Positions 11,106 to 27,194 are shown, numbered from the stretch's first letter. The stretch: DNA of 64,000 nucleotides from Brachynemurus nebulosus (GCA_035578155.1 JAPWDM010000005.1:43598454-43662453); one strand, 5' to 3'. Numbers and translations are program-made. Notes: generated from the sequence alone by a model not told the origin.

Positions 11106-13133
11106 TTAACGGAACCAAAAGATCCCTAGTATCTGCCAAAATGACGGTATCGAGGAATAATATGCACTTTGATTTATGTTGATATCTCAAATACTTTTTG
11201 AGATACATGAGAAACCATGTCGAAAAATATACTTTCGAGAAAAAAGTATTTAAAGTTTTTTTTTTTGTAAATTGAATTATAGTGTGTGCACTAAAATGTC
11301 CACAGATTTTTGATTTTTGATTTTTTTAAAATAAAATTTTAGGAAAATATTTCTAACACGTTCTAAAAACCTTTTAATTATAGTAATTTTTTTATAATAA
11401 AATTACGTAACAAAATATTTACTGATCGAAATTTTAAACGCGTACTGACGAGACAAAAGAAACAATCGAAATATGTAATCCATGTAAATATTGTTTACAT
11501 TTCCCACCACCATCCATTAGCAGACATATGTGGCGTTTTAGTGTGAGCGCTGGGCAAACAGAAATTTATGTGAGAGGTGCTTGGAAATTTTTTAATTTAA
11601 TTACATCATCAAGTTAACTTAAATTTTTGAGTGCCTTATAATCGTAAATAAAATGATAGAATGATAAAATTGAAAAGGAGTTATAGATTTTCGCAGTTGT
11701 TCTCTTCACTTTTACCAAAATTAGGACTAAATGGAGATAAATTTTTATTAGTTTTTCAATTATTACCTTATTTTTACTGTAAATGTGAATGTTTCTTAGA
11801 GGTTTGCTAAAAAAATTTCAATACAATTTTTTTTAATACTGGTTCATGTACATTTAGAATTTGCAATATCAGGAAAATCATTATGAAAATGAAGCCATTA
11901 AAAAAAATGTGACCCTTCCTAATTTGAGAGCCAATATAAAGCTTTTGAATCATATAAAATTTTGGTGTTTTTAATTTCTATACGTAATGACCTTGCTTTC
12001 AACATTTTATTCATAAAAAGATGAACGAATTAGATTAAGTTTTTTTACGCGTATAAGCACATACCTACATACATATTCAACATAACAAAACTCTATTTCT
12101 CCAAATTATAATGTTAAGATTATTTAAGACAAACAAGTAGCGCTCTAAAAAAATTTTAAACATTTATACGTTATTCACAGTTAATATAGAAAATAGGTTA
12201 ATCAAAATAAACAAACATTATTTTAAATAAATTATTAAAATTCCATATTATTTTTGAATGACGTACATATAAAATACCGTAATAAAAATAATATGTAATT
12301 CAGTTGATTCATGGAGTGTGTTAAGAGGACCGCAAGATTTATTCATATACCGTCACGTATTGTCATCTGTCTCTGCGTGTATGGATGTCCTCTATAGCTG
12401 AGTTCAAATACGGAAAAATGTCGTGTTAAATCTTCTTTAACAAGTCTCTAAATTGGATACGCTTTATGTTTCGTGTTTTAAACACAACTAAATATGACTA
12501 AATTGATTGTTATAGTTTAACTGTTTGTTTTATTAGAGGGCTCATCTTTTTTTCTAATTTAATAATAAATAATTTTTATAATCGGTTAAAAATATTTATA
12601 TTAACTTTAGAGATATAAGAGTGCATAACTGCATACTGTAATTGAACAGCCGGAAAAAATCTGTTTCAACGCTAATTGAGTTTGTAGTTTCCGGTGATGT
12701 AATAGAGTAATACTGATAATTTTAAGTCTTAAGGTATCAGTTGTGATCTTGAATTGAATTAAGAAAGATAAACTATAGCTAGTTAAGTGATTCATTCCAA
12801 ACGTAATTTGTAAAAAACCCTTGTCGTAGTTCTACTACATAACTAAACGAATCTCCCAGAACTTATTAGTTATGGGTAACTTGGGGGTGAACTTTTTATT
12901 TTTGCAATCAAAATAATTTTTTTTTTTTAGAAATATGACTGATTGACAGAAGTAGTTTTCCTAGTAGGTCAACTAATCCAGTTACCAAATTTTCCCATTA
13001 AGCCTTAATGACTACCCTTTTGTATCTGTGTTTGCTTATAAATTATCATCCATTAAAAATAACTTACATATTTTTGACAGTTGATCGTTTGGAAAGCTAT
13101 GGCGGGGGCGCTGGTAACCGCAAACAAACATTA
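11106..13133. repeat. Intergenic DNA with a diverged TGACGTCA-family unit (~11584-11900)
   Basis: Around 11584-11900 the text (TTACATCATCAAGTTAA, then an ATCGTAAATAAAATGAT block, then TTTTCGCAGTTGTTC) follows the same order as the repeat units at 500-1130 and 18600-19670. The remainder is AT-rich without a supportable gene. Confidence 0.45.
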
Positions 13134-13600
13134 GGCTGGTCGTCCTTTGGATGCGGAAACGTGCGATATTTAATTCGGACGAATACGTATGAAAACGGAC
13201 GAACGATCCAAACAGCTGTTAAGCTATACATACTCGTCCATTGAAAGCGTCTCGTTCGCCCGTTTCCGTGCGTATAATTGCGACGTGCGAACAGATCCAA
13301 TTTTGTTTGGATTTTGTCGCGCGAAGAAGTCCGTTCTATGAGATTTTTATTTTTATTGAAATGAAACTGAAGGCAAATTACAATTATAACTGTGTACCTT
13401 TGCATATTATGTACCATAAATTGTTTTTTACGTATTTTTATAGCATTTATAGCTTGAAAAAAAGAAAATTAAAAAGAAAAATACTGACGAACATTGGGCT
13501 AGTGGACGGACAGTAGACATATCATTTCGGACGAACGACAAACGTGCGTATTCATCCGTATTAAATATCGCACGTTTTCGCATCCAAAGGACGACCAGCC
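13134..13600. mobile_element. 467-bp TIR element, PIF/Harbinger-like
   Basis: The TIRs are about 60 bp and almost identical: GGCTGGTCGTCCTTTGGATG on the left, with its reverse complement ending at 13600. Both ends are flanked by the 3-bp direct repeat TTA, as in PIF/Harbinger elements. The interior has no transposase. Superfamily is inferred from the TTA duplication only. Confidence 0.8.
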
Positions 13601-13603
13601 TTA

Positions 13604-14268
13604 TGCAAAAATTAATTAAATTACCCTTGTTTATGGATTTTGCTTGAATTAATTTTTAAATAGATTTTGTTTATTCGTAATTCTTCTGTTGATATACTAA
13701 TCAAACTTGTTTTTGGTCAGTATTTTTGTTTATCATTGAAAATTAAATTTTAATTATTAGTTCCTTCTTTCTAATTTAAGCTGAATTTAAATTGTTTTTC
13801 ATCTAATTACATTATAAAGTCAAATCATAATGATTATCTAAAATAATAAATAATTAATTTTTCTGATTAATTAATCAAAATTTTGGCAGGACTTGCGCAT
13901 AAAATTGGTGTTGCAATTGTTTTTTTTAATTGTGTTACATATTAAATAAAAAACATTTTTGCATAATGGAGTTAACCACACATAAACAATACTTTGGTTT
14001 AGTTATATGTATTATGTGTACATATTTGAAATAAAATTATCATTATACGTAATTATAATATTTAAAATTAATAGACGAAGTTTGATTAAATTAAAAAATG
14101 TTATGGCGAAAGTGTAAAATACATTTAAGTAAAAGTTTGCAGAAATGTAATCAGTATTAATTTACATTAGAAAAAATAATTAGTTTAAATACAATACAAA
14201 TATGTAAGGCATATTTTAGAAATATACATATATTTGTAAAAAATGGCGATGGCGTAGCTAGCCTTGAT
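13604..14268. other. AT-rich intergenic DNA, nothing recognised
   Basis: Very AT-rich sequence with no open frame of interest and no clear repeat. Confidence 0.6.
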
Positions 14269-14533
14269 CAGGGCCGGATTTACTTCTGTGGAGGCCCCGA
14301 GGCACTTCTAATGTGGTGGCCCCTAAATCTTCACATGTAGTACTTTTATGGAAACTCCCTTGCAGAATTTCCGAAATTTTTCAAATTTTCCCGAAAAATA
14401 GGCTTGGCGATCCAAAAAAAAGTGCTTTCTATTGTATTTCTTAATTTTTAGACTATTCGATTTTGTGGACGCCCCTTTTGTGTGGGGATTCCGGGGCACG
14501 TTTCCCAAGTGCTCTTATGTAAATCCGGCTCTG
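14269..14533. mobile_element. 265-bp hAT-like MITE
   Basis: Ends are CAGGGCCGGATTTAC and GTAAATCCGGCTCTG (inverted, 13 of 15 matching). The 8 bp outside each end are similar (GCCTTGAT and GCTCTGAT), as expected for an aged hAT 8-bp target duplication. The interior is GC-richer than the surroundings and non-coding. Confidence 0.75.
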
Positions 14534-14976
14534 GCTCTGATTGAAGCTAGTATCAAAATTTCTTTGGGAAGATACGGAAGCACTCTTTTTGATTAAATAT
14601 GTTGAGGCACCTGTAGCTTTGAAGTTCTGTGTCATTGATATAGCTGTTAGCGTGGTAACAATTCTTCTTACAAAATGGAAAATAATTTTGTTGAACTTAC
14701 TTAAAACAAAAAATGGGAAATAGCTTCATTCAAATAAATTATGAAAAGTAGTAAAACACATTTTTTTTTAATTTACTAAACTTACTAAAATATTAAATAT
14801 GCTGAAACTAAATAATAGCAGCTTCATGCGAAGATTTTTATAAATTAAAATTTTTTATAGGTAATATGAAAATAATATTTAACTTGTGATACTAACGCAA
14901 AATTTAATTCAGCTTTAATATTTTCAAACCTTTACTACGTTTCAACTTCTAAGTTATGAAAATCATCTACTATAAA

Positions 14977-15175
14977 CAGGCCCGACGAGAGGGGACAGCC
15001 GGAGTTTCAGTCCCGGCGCCCGGGCTTGAAAAGGGAGCCTGTAGCTGTTGGTAAAGACCTGGGAAAAAGTATTAAAGAGCGTTTTTTTTTTGCTCGCCAC
15101 TTATTTTTTCGAAGAAAATTCTTTAAAAATGTGGTTTATTCCCGGGGCCAATCATTTCTCTCCACCGCCCTAACT
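14977..15175 (+). repeat. GC-rich dispersed repeat, transposon remnant
   Basis: Contains CCCGGCGCCCGGGCTTGAAA, a GACCTGGGAAAAAG block, TTTGCTCGCCACTTATTTTT and TTCCCGGGGCCAATCA, in the same order as a block at 20868-21050 and inverted at 6990-7145. No ends or coding capacity are clear. Confidence 0.5.
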
Positions 15176-16777
15176 GTAAATGCAAAAACGTGTCTTATCG
15201 ACGAAGGAAATTTTACTAATCATAGCGAAAATAATAACGCACAGCTTGAGTTACAAAAATTTAAGTCGAGAGAAAATCGACAGTAGTAGTAATAAAGTCT
15301 GATTCGAATGACATTGCAACTCGAGTTATAAACAATTTGACTCGACTGAATCGACTTACATTTAATTTAAGTAATTCGCGTTGAACACAATGCAAATTCT
15401 GTTTGGGTCATAAGTATCGTACAGATTACATAAATTTGGATGTACATATATTTTTATTTTAAAGGCAAAATGGGAAATGGTTTGACTAAACTCATATTTT
15501 ATAATAGAAAAATGCATAATTTTGCATTATAAAAACATATTTAAAATCGTTCTCAGCTTTATGACGGTATTCACTAAAATAGCCAAATTCGTTTCTAATT
15601 TGAAGTCTCAGTTTGATTTCGGTGACGTTCGTTAAGATATTTCATATTAATGTGCCAATTTTTGAATTCAGTTTTGAGTACATTTGATCCAAAGAAAGAT
15701 TCTGAATAACAAATTCTGAATGGAATTTAAAAGTGTGTTAGTGTTTAATGCGTTTCCAAAAATCATCAAAATCTGATGGAGTAATTGTAAGAAAAAACTT
15801 TTAACACAAACTTCGAGAAAATTCGAGAAGAAAAACCGAAAAAAATCAATTGCCTTTTTACCTAAAAATATAAATTGATCCATTTTTGTAAAATCACACG
15901 TACAATTTTTTGATTTTTAGTAAATATTTTTATTTCCAAAATAATCACAAAATATTTAAACTAGAGCACAGTATCTATTTTAAAAATGATTTCTAAAAGT
16001 TACACCAAAAACACAAAATAAACAATTAAGACACACCGACACTTTTCCTATTGTTTTTTTGTTTGCACACAAATGTTTGCACGGCTCAACTGTTTCTTCT
16101 AGACAAACAAAATAAGTCTTCTAAGACATTTTACGTTAATTTGAATGTTGGTCTTCGTCATTTTTGTTATGTTACTTACTACAATTTAGAGTAAGTTAGT
16201 TAAGTTACGGTGATACAATATCTGTGTAATATGTAGCATAAGTATAGACAATGGGGAAGGATTGGCCACGGTTTGTGATTTACTTTACACTAGACTGACC
16301 CTCTAACATACACAGTATTAAAGAAATTTTTACAAATAAAAACCATTTTTCAACAAAATGTTTCAGAGTGGATGTTCTAAATGAATCGGAGGAACATTTT
16401 AATTAAAAATCGAAAAGATTTCTGTAGGATGGTCACTTTCAAGAGAATCGGGAAAAGTCAGGGAAATTTCATTGAAATCAAAGGATTTTTCGCTGACAAC
16501 TTTGCTGGCACAGTGAAATCTACATCAAATTTCACATCCACTGCGTCCTCTTTTCTTCTAGAATAGGGAAAAATTTGGGCCTTTTCAGGATTTCGGATGT
16601 CGTCGATAGCCTCGATACTCTTCTGGTTGAATCGAAAATAGAAAAAGATTTGAATGTTTTATTGGAAAAATTTCTTGTCTTCATATCTTCAAAGTTGATG
16701 ACAAAAGAAATTCAAAGCATTCCTAATCTTTATTTTTCCAGTAATTCTATTTCAAAAAAAAAAAAAAAAATTATTAA
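15176..16777. other. AT-rich intergenic DNA, no gene seen
   Basis: Short open frames only; none has a recognisable domain, signal peptide or plausible exon borders. Confidence 0.55.
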
Positions 16778-17234
16778 GGTACCATCGGAGTGGCCGAAAA
16801 ATAGCCAATTTTCGCGATTTTTTTCAGATTGATAGGATGGAGAATGGGGATGAATTTTTTTTTTACGATTAATATCACTATTTAACAATACAAAAATATT
16901 TTCTTATTCATTGTTATTTATTTTTTGTAATTAACGTGTTATAATTTTTTGAAAAAGATGTCTTTAAAAAGGGGCAGATATTGGTGCCCGCGATTGCGGC
17001 CGCAGTTTTCATTTGGCAAAAAAAATATCAAATAGATTATCAATTTGTAGGTAAGCCGCTATGTTCCTATGGGAGCTTTTTTTTGGGAGCTTTGAAGTCT
17101 TCCTATTTTTGTATTATTGTTAAATAGTGGTATTAATATGGTAAAAAAAAAATTATCTCTATTCCCCCATCCTATCCATACAAAAAAATCACGAAAATTG
17201 ACTATTTTTCGGCCGATCACACTGTGATGGTACC
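16778..17234. mobile_element. 457-bp MITE with TTAA target sites (piggyBac-like)
   Basis: Starts GGTACCATCGGAGTGGCCGA and ends with the inverted ATCACACTGTGATGGTACC. The arms are similar for more than 100 bp (CCGAAAAATAG.CAATTTTCG, then the inverted GGATAGGATGG). TTAA stands at both edges (16774-16777 and 17235-17238). TTAA targeting is characteristic of piggyBac. No transposase is present. Confidence 0.8.
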
Positions 17235-17238
17235 TTAA

Positions 17239-18101
17239 AAATTGAAAAATATTCTAGCTTAAACCCTGCCAAAATAAGGAAAAATTCAAATGTTATCTGA
17301 AGAAATGGGAAAAGTCAAAAAAATTGGGTCCTGAGAAAAAGTGGCCACACTGTTTTGCTACAATAATCTTCTCGCTACAAAATGATTAAGATTAATTGTC
17401 GAAGTGATATTTTAAAAATTCTGCAGGTGTAAATTTCTCCAATTTCATCATTACATCACTTTATTTACGAATACGAAAAAATGAAAAGAACGATTTCGAA
17501 AATCTAGAATTCCTGTTTTCATTCCGACGTGCGACGGTTGAAAGAAATCAGTTAGAATCGAGTTTGAAAATATTATTTATTAGCGCGATGGTGCAATTAC
17601 GCATGTTCAAATATTTTTTTAATGTCATATTTAAAATCTTGGCTTTTATCCTTTATAATCAAAAATACTTATGGTGGAGACGCTGGAAAAATCACTGAAA
17701 ATGTTTGAAAACAGATCTTGAATACTCATTTGTGTTCTTTTTTCACCGTATACAGAATAAAAAAAAGTTTGATAATCACTGTAATATAAAAATATTTAGG
17801 TATTTTATAAGTAGGTATGCAATACGTATTCTTTCTTGTCTTATAAAAAAAATTCAGTGATGTATGGATACGACTATGAAGCTATTATTTGTAATTTGTT
17901 GGTACCATTCAGCGAAAGAAATTTTTTAAACAATTAGAATTTATAAAAGCATGTTTGCTCGTATTTACAATATATGTATGTAATCTTACGACAATATTCA
18001 ATTAGATATTATATTGTAAAAGTGCTGCAATTATTTAAACTCACGAAAGAAAATATTCTTGGCGAAATTGATAGCTTTAATTAAAAATATTCAGTTAATT
18101 A
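17239..18101. other. AT-rich intergenic DNA with a partial repeat-family unit near 17400
   Basis: About 17370-17530 resembles part of a TGACGTCA-family unit (TTTCTCCAATTTCATCATTA, then GAACGATTTCGAAAATCTA). Otherwise nothing was recognised. Confidence 0.4.
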
Positions 18102-18583
18102 TTAAGCACGTAGCTTTCTCCGGAGATGGTTTCCAGTCTGATATTTAAGACGCTTGACTACTTCCTGATGGTCTTTGGCGTCTTATTAAAAAAATACCTG
18201 AAAATAGTTTTTATTTATACAACAATAATTAGTTACATAACATAGTAAGTAATACTAATAAGAAAGAACATTATGTAACAAAAATATTTCTGACATAAAG
18301 TTATAAAACAAAAATTTTAAAAATTTAACTTGTTTACAGTTTATTATTAAAATTTAAATAAAATTAGTGTTTAATTAATCTGTTATATCACTTGTCAGTA
18401 TTATAGGTCATTACATAAAATAATCTATGTAAGTATTTTTTTTTTATTTTTAGTAAAATATAGGAATAGGTATACATAATTTATGTAATTTATAATAATG
18501 AATAAAAAATAATTAATACATATAATTACATACCTAAGAGTTAAATTATTTGCCTATCTTGTGAATCTTGTGTGTCGCCTATG

Positions 18584-19668
18584 ATTTCTTTATTCTATCA
18601 TTTTGTTTATGATTTTTAAGGCATTCAAAAATAATTGTAGTAAATTTGGTAATGTCATTAAATTAAAAAAAAATTATGGTGAGTGCGCTCAACTTCGCTT
18701 TCGTGGGCAATCGACAATTTCCCGCACTTATTGCACAATATACTATTTCTTACATTAAGCTTTATAGAGGCGATCTGAATGAAGTTGTTTGTTTGAATTA
18801 AGGTAATTTGGGGATGAACTGCTCACTTTTATTATCAAATTGATGACATTCTTTTTACCAATGTAACGTATTCGACAAAAATCTTTTCCTAATGATCCTA
18901 TAAGACTAATTTTAGCGAAAATGAGAAAAACGATCTCGAAAACATACGAACACCCCGAATTTCATCATTTCATCATTTGATTTATGATTTTTAAACCACT
19001 GAAAAATTGTATTGAACTTAATGACGTCATCAAATTTAAAAACTTATTTTTTTCTCAAATCATGCTTTATGGAAGTGATTTGAATTAGGATGATAAGCTA
19101 AATTAAGATAATTTTGGGGGGAATTTTCCAGTTTTGCTATAAAAATGACGAAATTTCTATCAGAAATATGACTTATTTGATGGCAGTCTTTTTTCTAGTG
19201 GTTTCAGATGCCTAATTTTAGTAAAAATGAAAATAACGACTTTGAAAACCTACAGTTCTCTTCCAATTTCATCGTTATATCATTTTATTTACGATTTTTA
19301 AGGCATTCAAAAATTTTGGTAAACTTGATGACGTCATCAAATTAAAATTTTTCCTCTAATCAAGCTTTATGAAAGTGATTTGAATTAGAGTGATTGGTTG
19401 AATCAGGAGAATTTCGGCGTGAACTTTCACAGAATTTGGGCGTGGACTTTGGATTCGACAGAAGTCGTTAATATAGTGCTTCTACAAACCTAATTTTGGT
19501 AAAAATTAAAGAAGTTAGTGACTTTGATAACTTATAATTTACCGTCAGTTTATCATCATTTTATCAATTTTATCTGGTGACGTCATTAAATTAAAAATTC
19601 TTTTTTCTTAAATCAGACTTTATGGGAATAATTTGAATTAGAGTGATTTCGGTTGAATTATAGGGTAA
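18584..19668. repeat. Diverged tandem repeat of ~250-305 bp with TGACGTCA in each unit
   Basis: About 3.5 units. TGACGTCA occurs near 19022, 19328 and 19578, with a decayed form near 18653. Each unit repeats a fixed order: AACTTGATGACGTCATCAAA, then ATCA.GCTTTATGGAAGTGA, then TTTGAATTAGAGTGAT, then AATTTTGGTAAAAATGA, then a TTTCATCATTT block. The dispersed copies near 535-845 and 11600 show it is a family, not a local duplication alone. Confidence 0.75.
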
Positions 19669-19676
19669 TCTAGATT

Positions 19677-20143
19677 TAGTGATGAGCAAATGCAAGACTT
19701 GGCAGTCTTGGTCTTGGTCTTGCTCTTGCATTCAGAATCTTGGTCTTGGTCTTGCTAGAGCAGTTTGAGTCTTGGTCTTGGTTTTGGTCTTGCAAAATGC
19801 AGTCTTGGTCTTGGTCTTGATATTGCTAAAAAATCTTGCACTTTCTTGGATTTTTTTATTAGCGAATTTTTTCCTTCTAAAATCAGAATTTTCTGTCTTT
19901 ACGGTATTAATTATACTTTCAAACTATTTTAATAGTTTTGCAAGAGTCTTGCTTTTTTCTTGATTTTGTCTTGGTCTTACTCACTTGAGTCTTGGTATTG
20001 GTCTTGCAGCCATACATATAGTCTTGGTCTTGGTCTTGCTCTTGGTATACATAGTCTTGGTCTTGGTCTTGCAAAAAATGCAAGACCAAGACAAGACTGC
20101 AAGACCAAGACTGCAAGACCAAGACTAATTTTGCTCATCACTA
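19677..20143. mobile_element. hAT-like element filled with a TCTTGG satellite
   Basis: The TIRs are TAGTGATGAGCAAA and TTTGCTCATCACTA. A perfect 8-bp target duplication TCTAGATT lies at 19669-19676 and 20144-20151. These are hallmarks of hAT elements (ends of the form YARNG). Most of the interior is degenerate repeats of GTCTTG/TCTTGG on the left and the complementary CAAGAC on the right, so the whole element can fold back. It sits inside the TGACGTCA tandem array. The open frames here are repeat artefacts. Confidence 0.88.
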
Positions 20144-20151
20144 TCTAGATT

Positions 20152-23044
20152 TGAGTTTTTCATTTACTGTCTTTCGTCTGTTTTGATCGTACAGGGAACT
20201 TTTCGAGTGGTTTGTATTAAGAGAAAATTTTCAAAAAATAACTGCAAATTATCTATTTTTTAAATAATTGTTTTAAATAACAACGAAAATTCTTACATAA
20301 TAATACTATATGGAGTAGGTACAGAATGGTGTCTGTGATGCCATATTAAGAAATCATTTCCTGCACAAACACAGTACCTACAGAAGAAAAAAATGAAGAG
20401 ATATCAAATCATTAATTCAATTAAAATAACGGTACAAAAAAATTGTTTATTACAGAAAAAATACAATACAGGAATATTATTGTTTTTACTTTTTAAACAC
20501 CCCACACAAGTATGTACTATATAACTGTAGCTAATATAAAAAGATAATTATAAACAATAAAGTGTGTTAACACAATTGTAAATTTAAACAATTGTAAGCC
20601 GATTTACACATTAATGTAACCATAAAGGTGTATAAATTAATATTGTTCTGGACAGAATTAGTGTCTTGGCACTCTTAGTAGTTCTATGTGTTATGCAATA
20701 ATTAAACAGGAGATTTTTATGAAACAATAACAATCGATACTAATTGATTCAAGCATTCTTTGAAGTATTTACACTTGGAAGAACATCAGCGGAGGTGTCT
20801 TTTTTTGGATGATAAATGACAATAAATTATAATATAATTAGGACGTAGATAGATTTAAAAAGTCAAGAAAGAAGACGGGGTAGGTAGTTGGAATAACAGC
20901 CCCCGCAGCCCGGGCCCGAAAAGGGGATCCGAAGTCATTGGTAAGAAGCCCGAGAAAAAGTTTGTAAAAATTACTTTGCCATCTAGTCATATGTATAATG
21001 TTTTTCTTGCTCGCTAACTATATTTTTGGGGAAAAATTTTGTTTGAATCAATAACCTTCGTATTAATAAATAAAAATAAATTTTGGATTACAGAATGCAA
21101 AACATTTTACAACTAACTATGTAAACAAATTATGAAATGGAAAAACACTCCAATTGGGTTAATAATTAACTAATAACCCGAATAACTATTCTATAACCAT
21201 ATAACAAAGTGTTGTATGTTATTATTGGTAAAAATTTGAAGGTGTGTTAAATGACGTGATCTCTGATAGGTGGATATAAAAAAGTCACCTTTAATTTTTT
21301 TGTTGAAAAAACATGATCAGACCATTTGACGTAGTACTCTGCACTTTTTACAAATTGTTTATTATGTACAATTTTTTACACTAGAACACAAAATTGTTAA
21401 TTTCTTAATGACTCAAAAATCATCATTTAGTTAGGAACTGAATTATCTTTTTTCTTGAAATTTTTTCTGGCATTAAACTACCTCTTTTAAGGGATTTAGT
21501 TCAACAATTAAAATTGTATTTGAACTGAAAGCACTGTGGAATTTCTTATTACTAGACGCTAGAGGCGTTAGCGTTGAATAAATTTTTTGTCTTCAATTGT
21601 TGAGAATGCAATTAAGTTAATCTTGGCAATTAAGATGAAAAAGTCCGCTAAGTAAAGTCAGCAATAATAGACAATATATTAGATATATTTAATCACCTGC
21701 TGTACTTTCAACTTGTTTACAATTAAGAATATTTTGTTTGTTTAAATGTATGATGGCGGACCTTGAAAATAATTTTATTTTCAATAAGAAAAAATATTTC
21801 AAAACCACTAAGAAATAAACAGAATTAGATACATAGCACGGTAGGTATGGTAGGTATATAAGGCAAGATGGGGTGAACTTACGTTTTTCAAAATGATATC
21901 CTTAAAATCGAGATTCAGGAAAAGTCACTAGTCACCAATTTCCTAATAGTATGGTGGACGCAAAAAATTTTCATTCGATACAAAATTTTATTTTAATAAT
22001 TATAAATTATAATATATTTATGCAAATACTTGTAGCAAAACGTGAATGTAAAATCAAATCAAATGAAGGTTGAAAGAGGCTATACCTATTTGAAAATAAA
22101 TTTTTTACTTCTATTTCTAAAATGTCATTCATTTATGCATCGTTTCATTTACATAATTTTAATGCCTTTTTTATCTTTTTAATTATCGTTATTCGAAACG
22201 AGTAAATGATTTTTATTTTATTTTATGAAATTTAAGATTCATATCGGTTAAGCATAGAAAATTTAGTTGCTTGGCTCTTCTGATTAGTAAATTTCAATAA
22301 ATATTATGTTCTCTGAAATTATTTTTAATTAACTATGTACATTTTTACGATTTATCTCTATAATTGAAAGTAAAAAATGAAAGAAATTTTTTATTTAGTG
22401 AGTAATGACAAAAAATAATGAAGTAAAAATTACATTTTTATTATGGAATAATTAGTTTAATTGCACACAAAAGATGTTATATGATATTATTATGTGTTTG
22501 AATTGTGAAAGTTCTATTTGTTTTTAACCCTATACGGAAGTATCATATTTGGACGCAAGTGTCGAGTTGGATAAAAGATAATTATTTTGAAGCAAATGAC
22601 CTGATATGCTTTCGTTTAACAATAATTTACTGGTTAAGAAATCTTTTACTTTATAATTAATCTGATTTTACCAAAATATCGAAATATGAGACAACAGATT
22701 CTCAAGACCTTCAAAATCGATTGCACAAAAATATCATCTGATTAATATTGCCTTACCTACGGTTCTAAATTGACAAGGTCGATAGGTAAATAAGAAAACT
22801 AGTGTCTTAGATACTTGCATCAAATTACGAAGAAAAATAATTTTCAGTAGCGAGCTTTCTATAAAAAGTTTTTATTTATATTAAAAGATTGAAATAAAGT
22901 TCTAAAAATTTTATACATAGACGCGACGTTAAAAAAAAGTTTAGTCAAAATAATCTAATCAAAAAAGTTTTGCGTTTTAAAACCATATATATTTTTTTAA
23001 TATTTTTCATTGAAAACAAAGTATTAGATTACGAGTCAACTTTC
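20152..23044. other. Intergenic DNA; GC-rich repeat remnant at 20868-21050, otherwise no gene
   Basis: 20868-21050 carries a CAGCCCGGGCCCGAAAAGG block, AGCCCGAGAAAAAG and CTTGCTCGCTAACTATATTT, matching the family at 14977-15175. The remaining ~2.7 kb is AT-rich with no supportable feature. Confidence 0.5.
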
Positions 23045-23487
23045 TAGGTGACCAGATTTGTAAAGAGTTAAAACGGGACAGCCGACCTTATCGGGGGGTT
23101 TGGAGGGCGCGGAGTACGCCCATGAGAAAAGAGAGGTCGGGGGTTCCCTCCGGAAAATTTTTGAAAATTTAAGTCTATAATGGTGTTTTTAAAGTCATTT
23201 AGAGTGCTAATTTTTCGGAGCGGAGCGGAGTTGGAAAGCCAACTCAATACTGCCAAAATGAATATGTCCTTTTATATTTGGGAAAAGACGAAAAAACCCA
23301 AGTAAAAGAATTTAAAGGCAGTTAAAAATTATTTCAAATAATGATTAACACTTTTCATAAAATAGCGTATAAGTTCAAATATTCCCAAAACGGGACAAAT
23401 GGGCGTCCTGAGAAGTTTGGTTGGGACGTCGGGACATGTCTCCGAAAAACGGGACTGTCCCGTTGAAAACGGGACGTCTGGTAACCT
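23045..23487. mobile_element. Probable hAT-like element, degraded
   Basis: Left edge AGGTGACCAGATTTG and right edge (reverse complement) AAGGTTACCAGACGTCCCG. Both ends are followed by GGGAC/GTCCC motifs, and the right third contains several copies of GGGACNT. The AGGTGACCAGA type of end is common in hAT elements. The left TIR is short and imperfect and I could not fix a target duplication. Confidence 0.5.
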
Positions 23488-24327
23488 TAACAATCGTATT
23501 TATTATATAAAGAGTACAATATGATTTAATTTTTATTTTATAAGATTTTGAAGATAAAATAAATATTTTTTTATTTATATCTCTCAATTTATAAAGGGTG
23601 GACCACCTAAAAATTAAGAAAAAGAAGGTAATAATATTATTCCCCTAAATGTCCTAATTCTTAAAAAAAAAATGAGAATAAATTATATTTTTTGAATTTA
23701 GTAGATTTGAGCGTTACTTTATGATATTCCATATTTGCTATTAATAAATAAAACACTTTAATTTGCAAAAATACCACTTTTATTGTTTAAACTCTTATGA
23801 TATTTTTCGGTCAATATGATCATTATCAAACAACTTGTTAGATAATGATTATATTGATTGCAAAGTAAAATGTTTTATATTTTTTGAAATGTGTGTTTAA
23901 ATTCTGTTAACGTAAGAAAGAAGAATCTTAAATCTTAGTTAAAAATATATGTATAATATAAAAATGCCTGCTTAAAATCAATTTATACAATACAGATACT
24001 GTAATTACGCTGACAACAGAAATCTTGTGGAAAAACAAAGTACTAATTTCAATATGAATTACTAAAAAAATGTGGCCTCCGGGCTTTTCAGCGGTAAACA
24101 GGTTTATAATTTCAAATAAAAAAAATTTTACATTCTTTTTCAACAATATGCTGATTTATCGTATGCAACATGACGTAAAATATAAATAACTATAATTACA
24201 TTTACAAAATTTATCACCGTGTAAAGCTAGGGTTGTCTTAATAATGGAACTTATTTTCATTATATGTTACTTATTTGCGTTCAAGAACTATTAGTAGAAA
24301 GTTGAATGAAAATTTAAGAAAAACGTA
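23488..24327. other. Upstream region of the threonine dehydrogenase gene
   Basis: AT-rich, no gene. The promoter of the following gene should lie in the last few hundred bases, but no TATA or initiator element stands out from the AT background. Confidence 0.4.

Positions 24328-27192
<2,865 letters not shown>

Positions 27193-27194
<2 letters not shown>

Noticed and set aside
14541..16832. Several 60-90-aa open frames
   Set aside because: They overlap repeat remnants or AT-rich DNA and lack any recognisable feature.
18102..18181. Minus-strand 26-codon frame with AG acceptor-like start (DAKDHQEVVKRLKYQTGNH..., basic end)
   Set aside because: It looks like a terminal coding exon, but no upstream exon, promoter or family match could be found. 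Too short to call as a gene; RNA-seq would settle it.
19772..20148. Open frames on both strands at the TCTTGG element
   Set aside because: They are translations of a hexamer-like satellite inside a TIR element.
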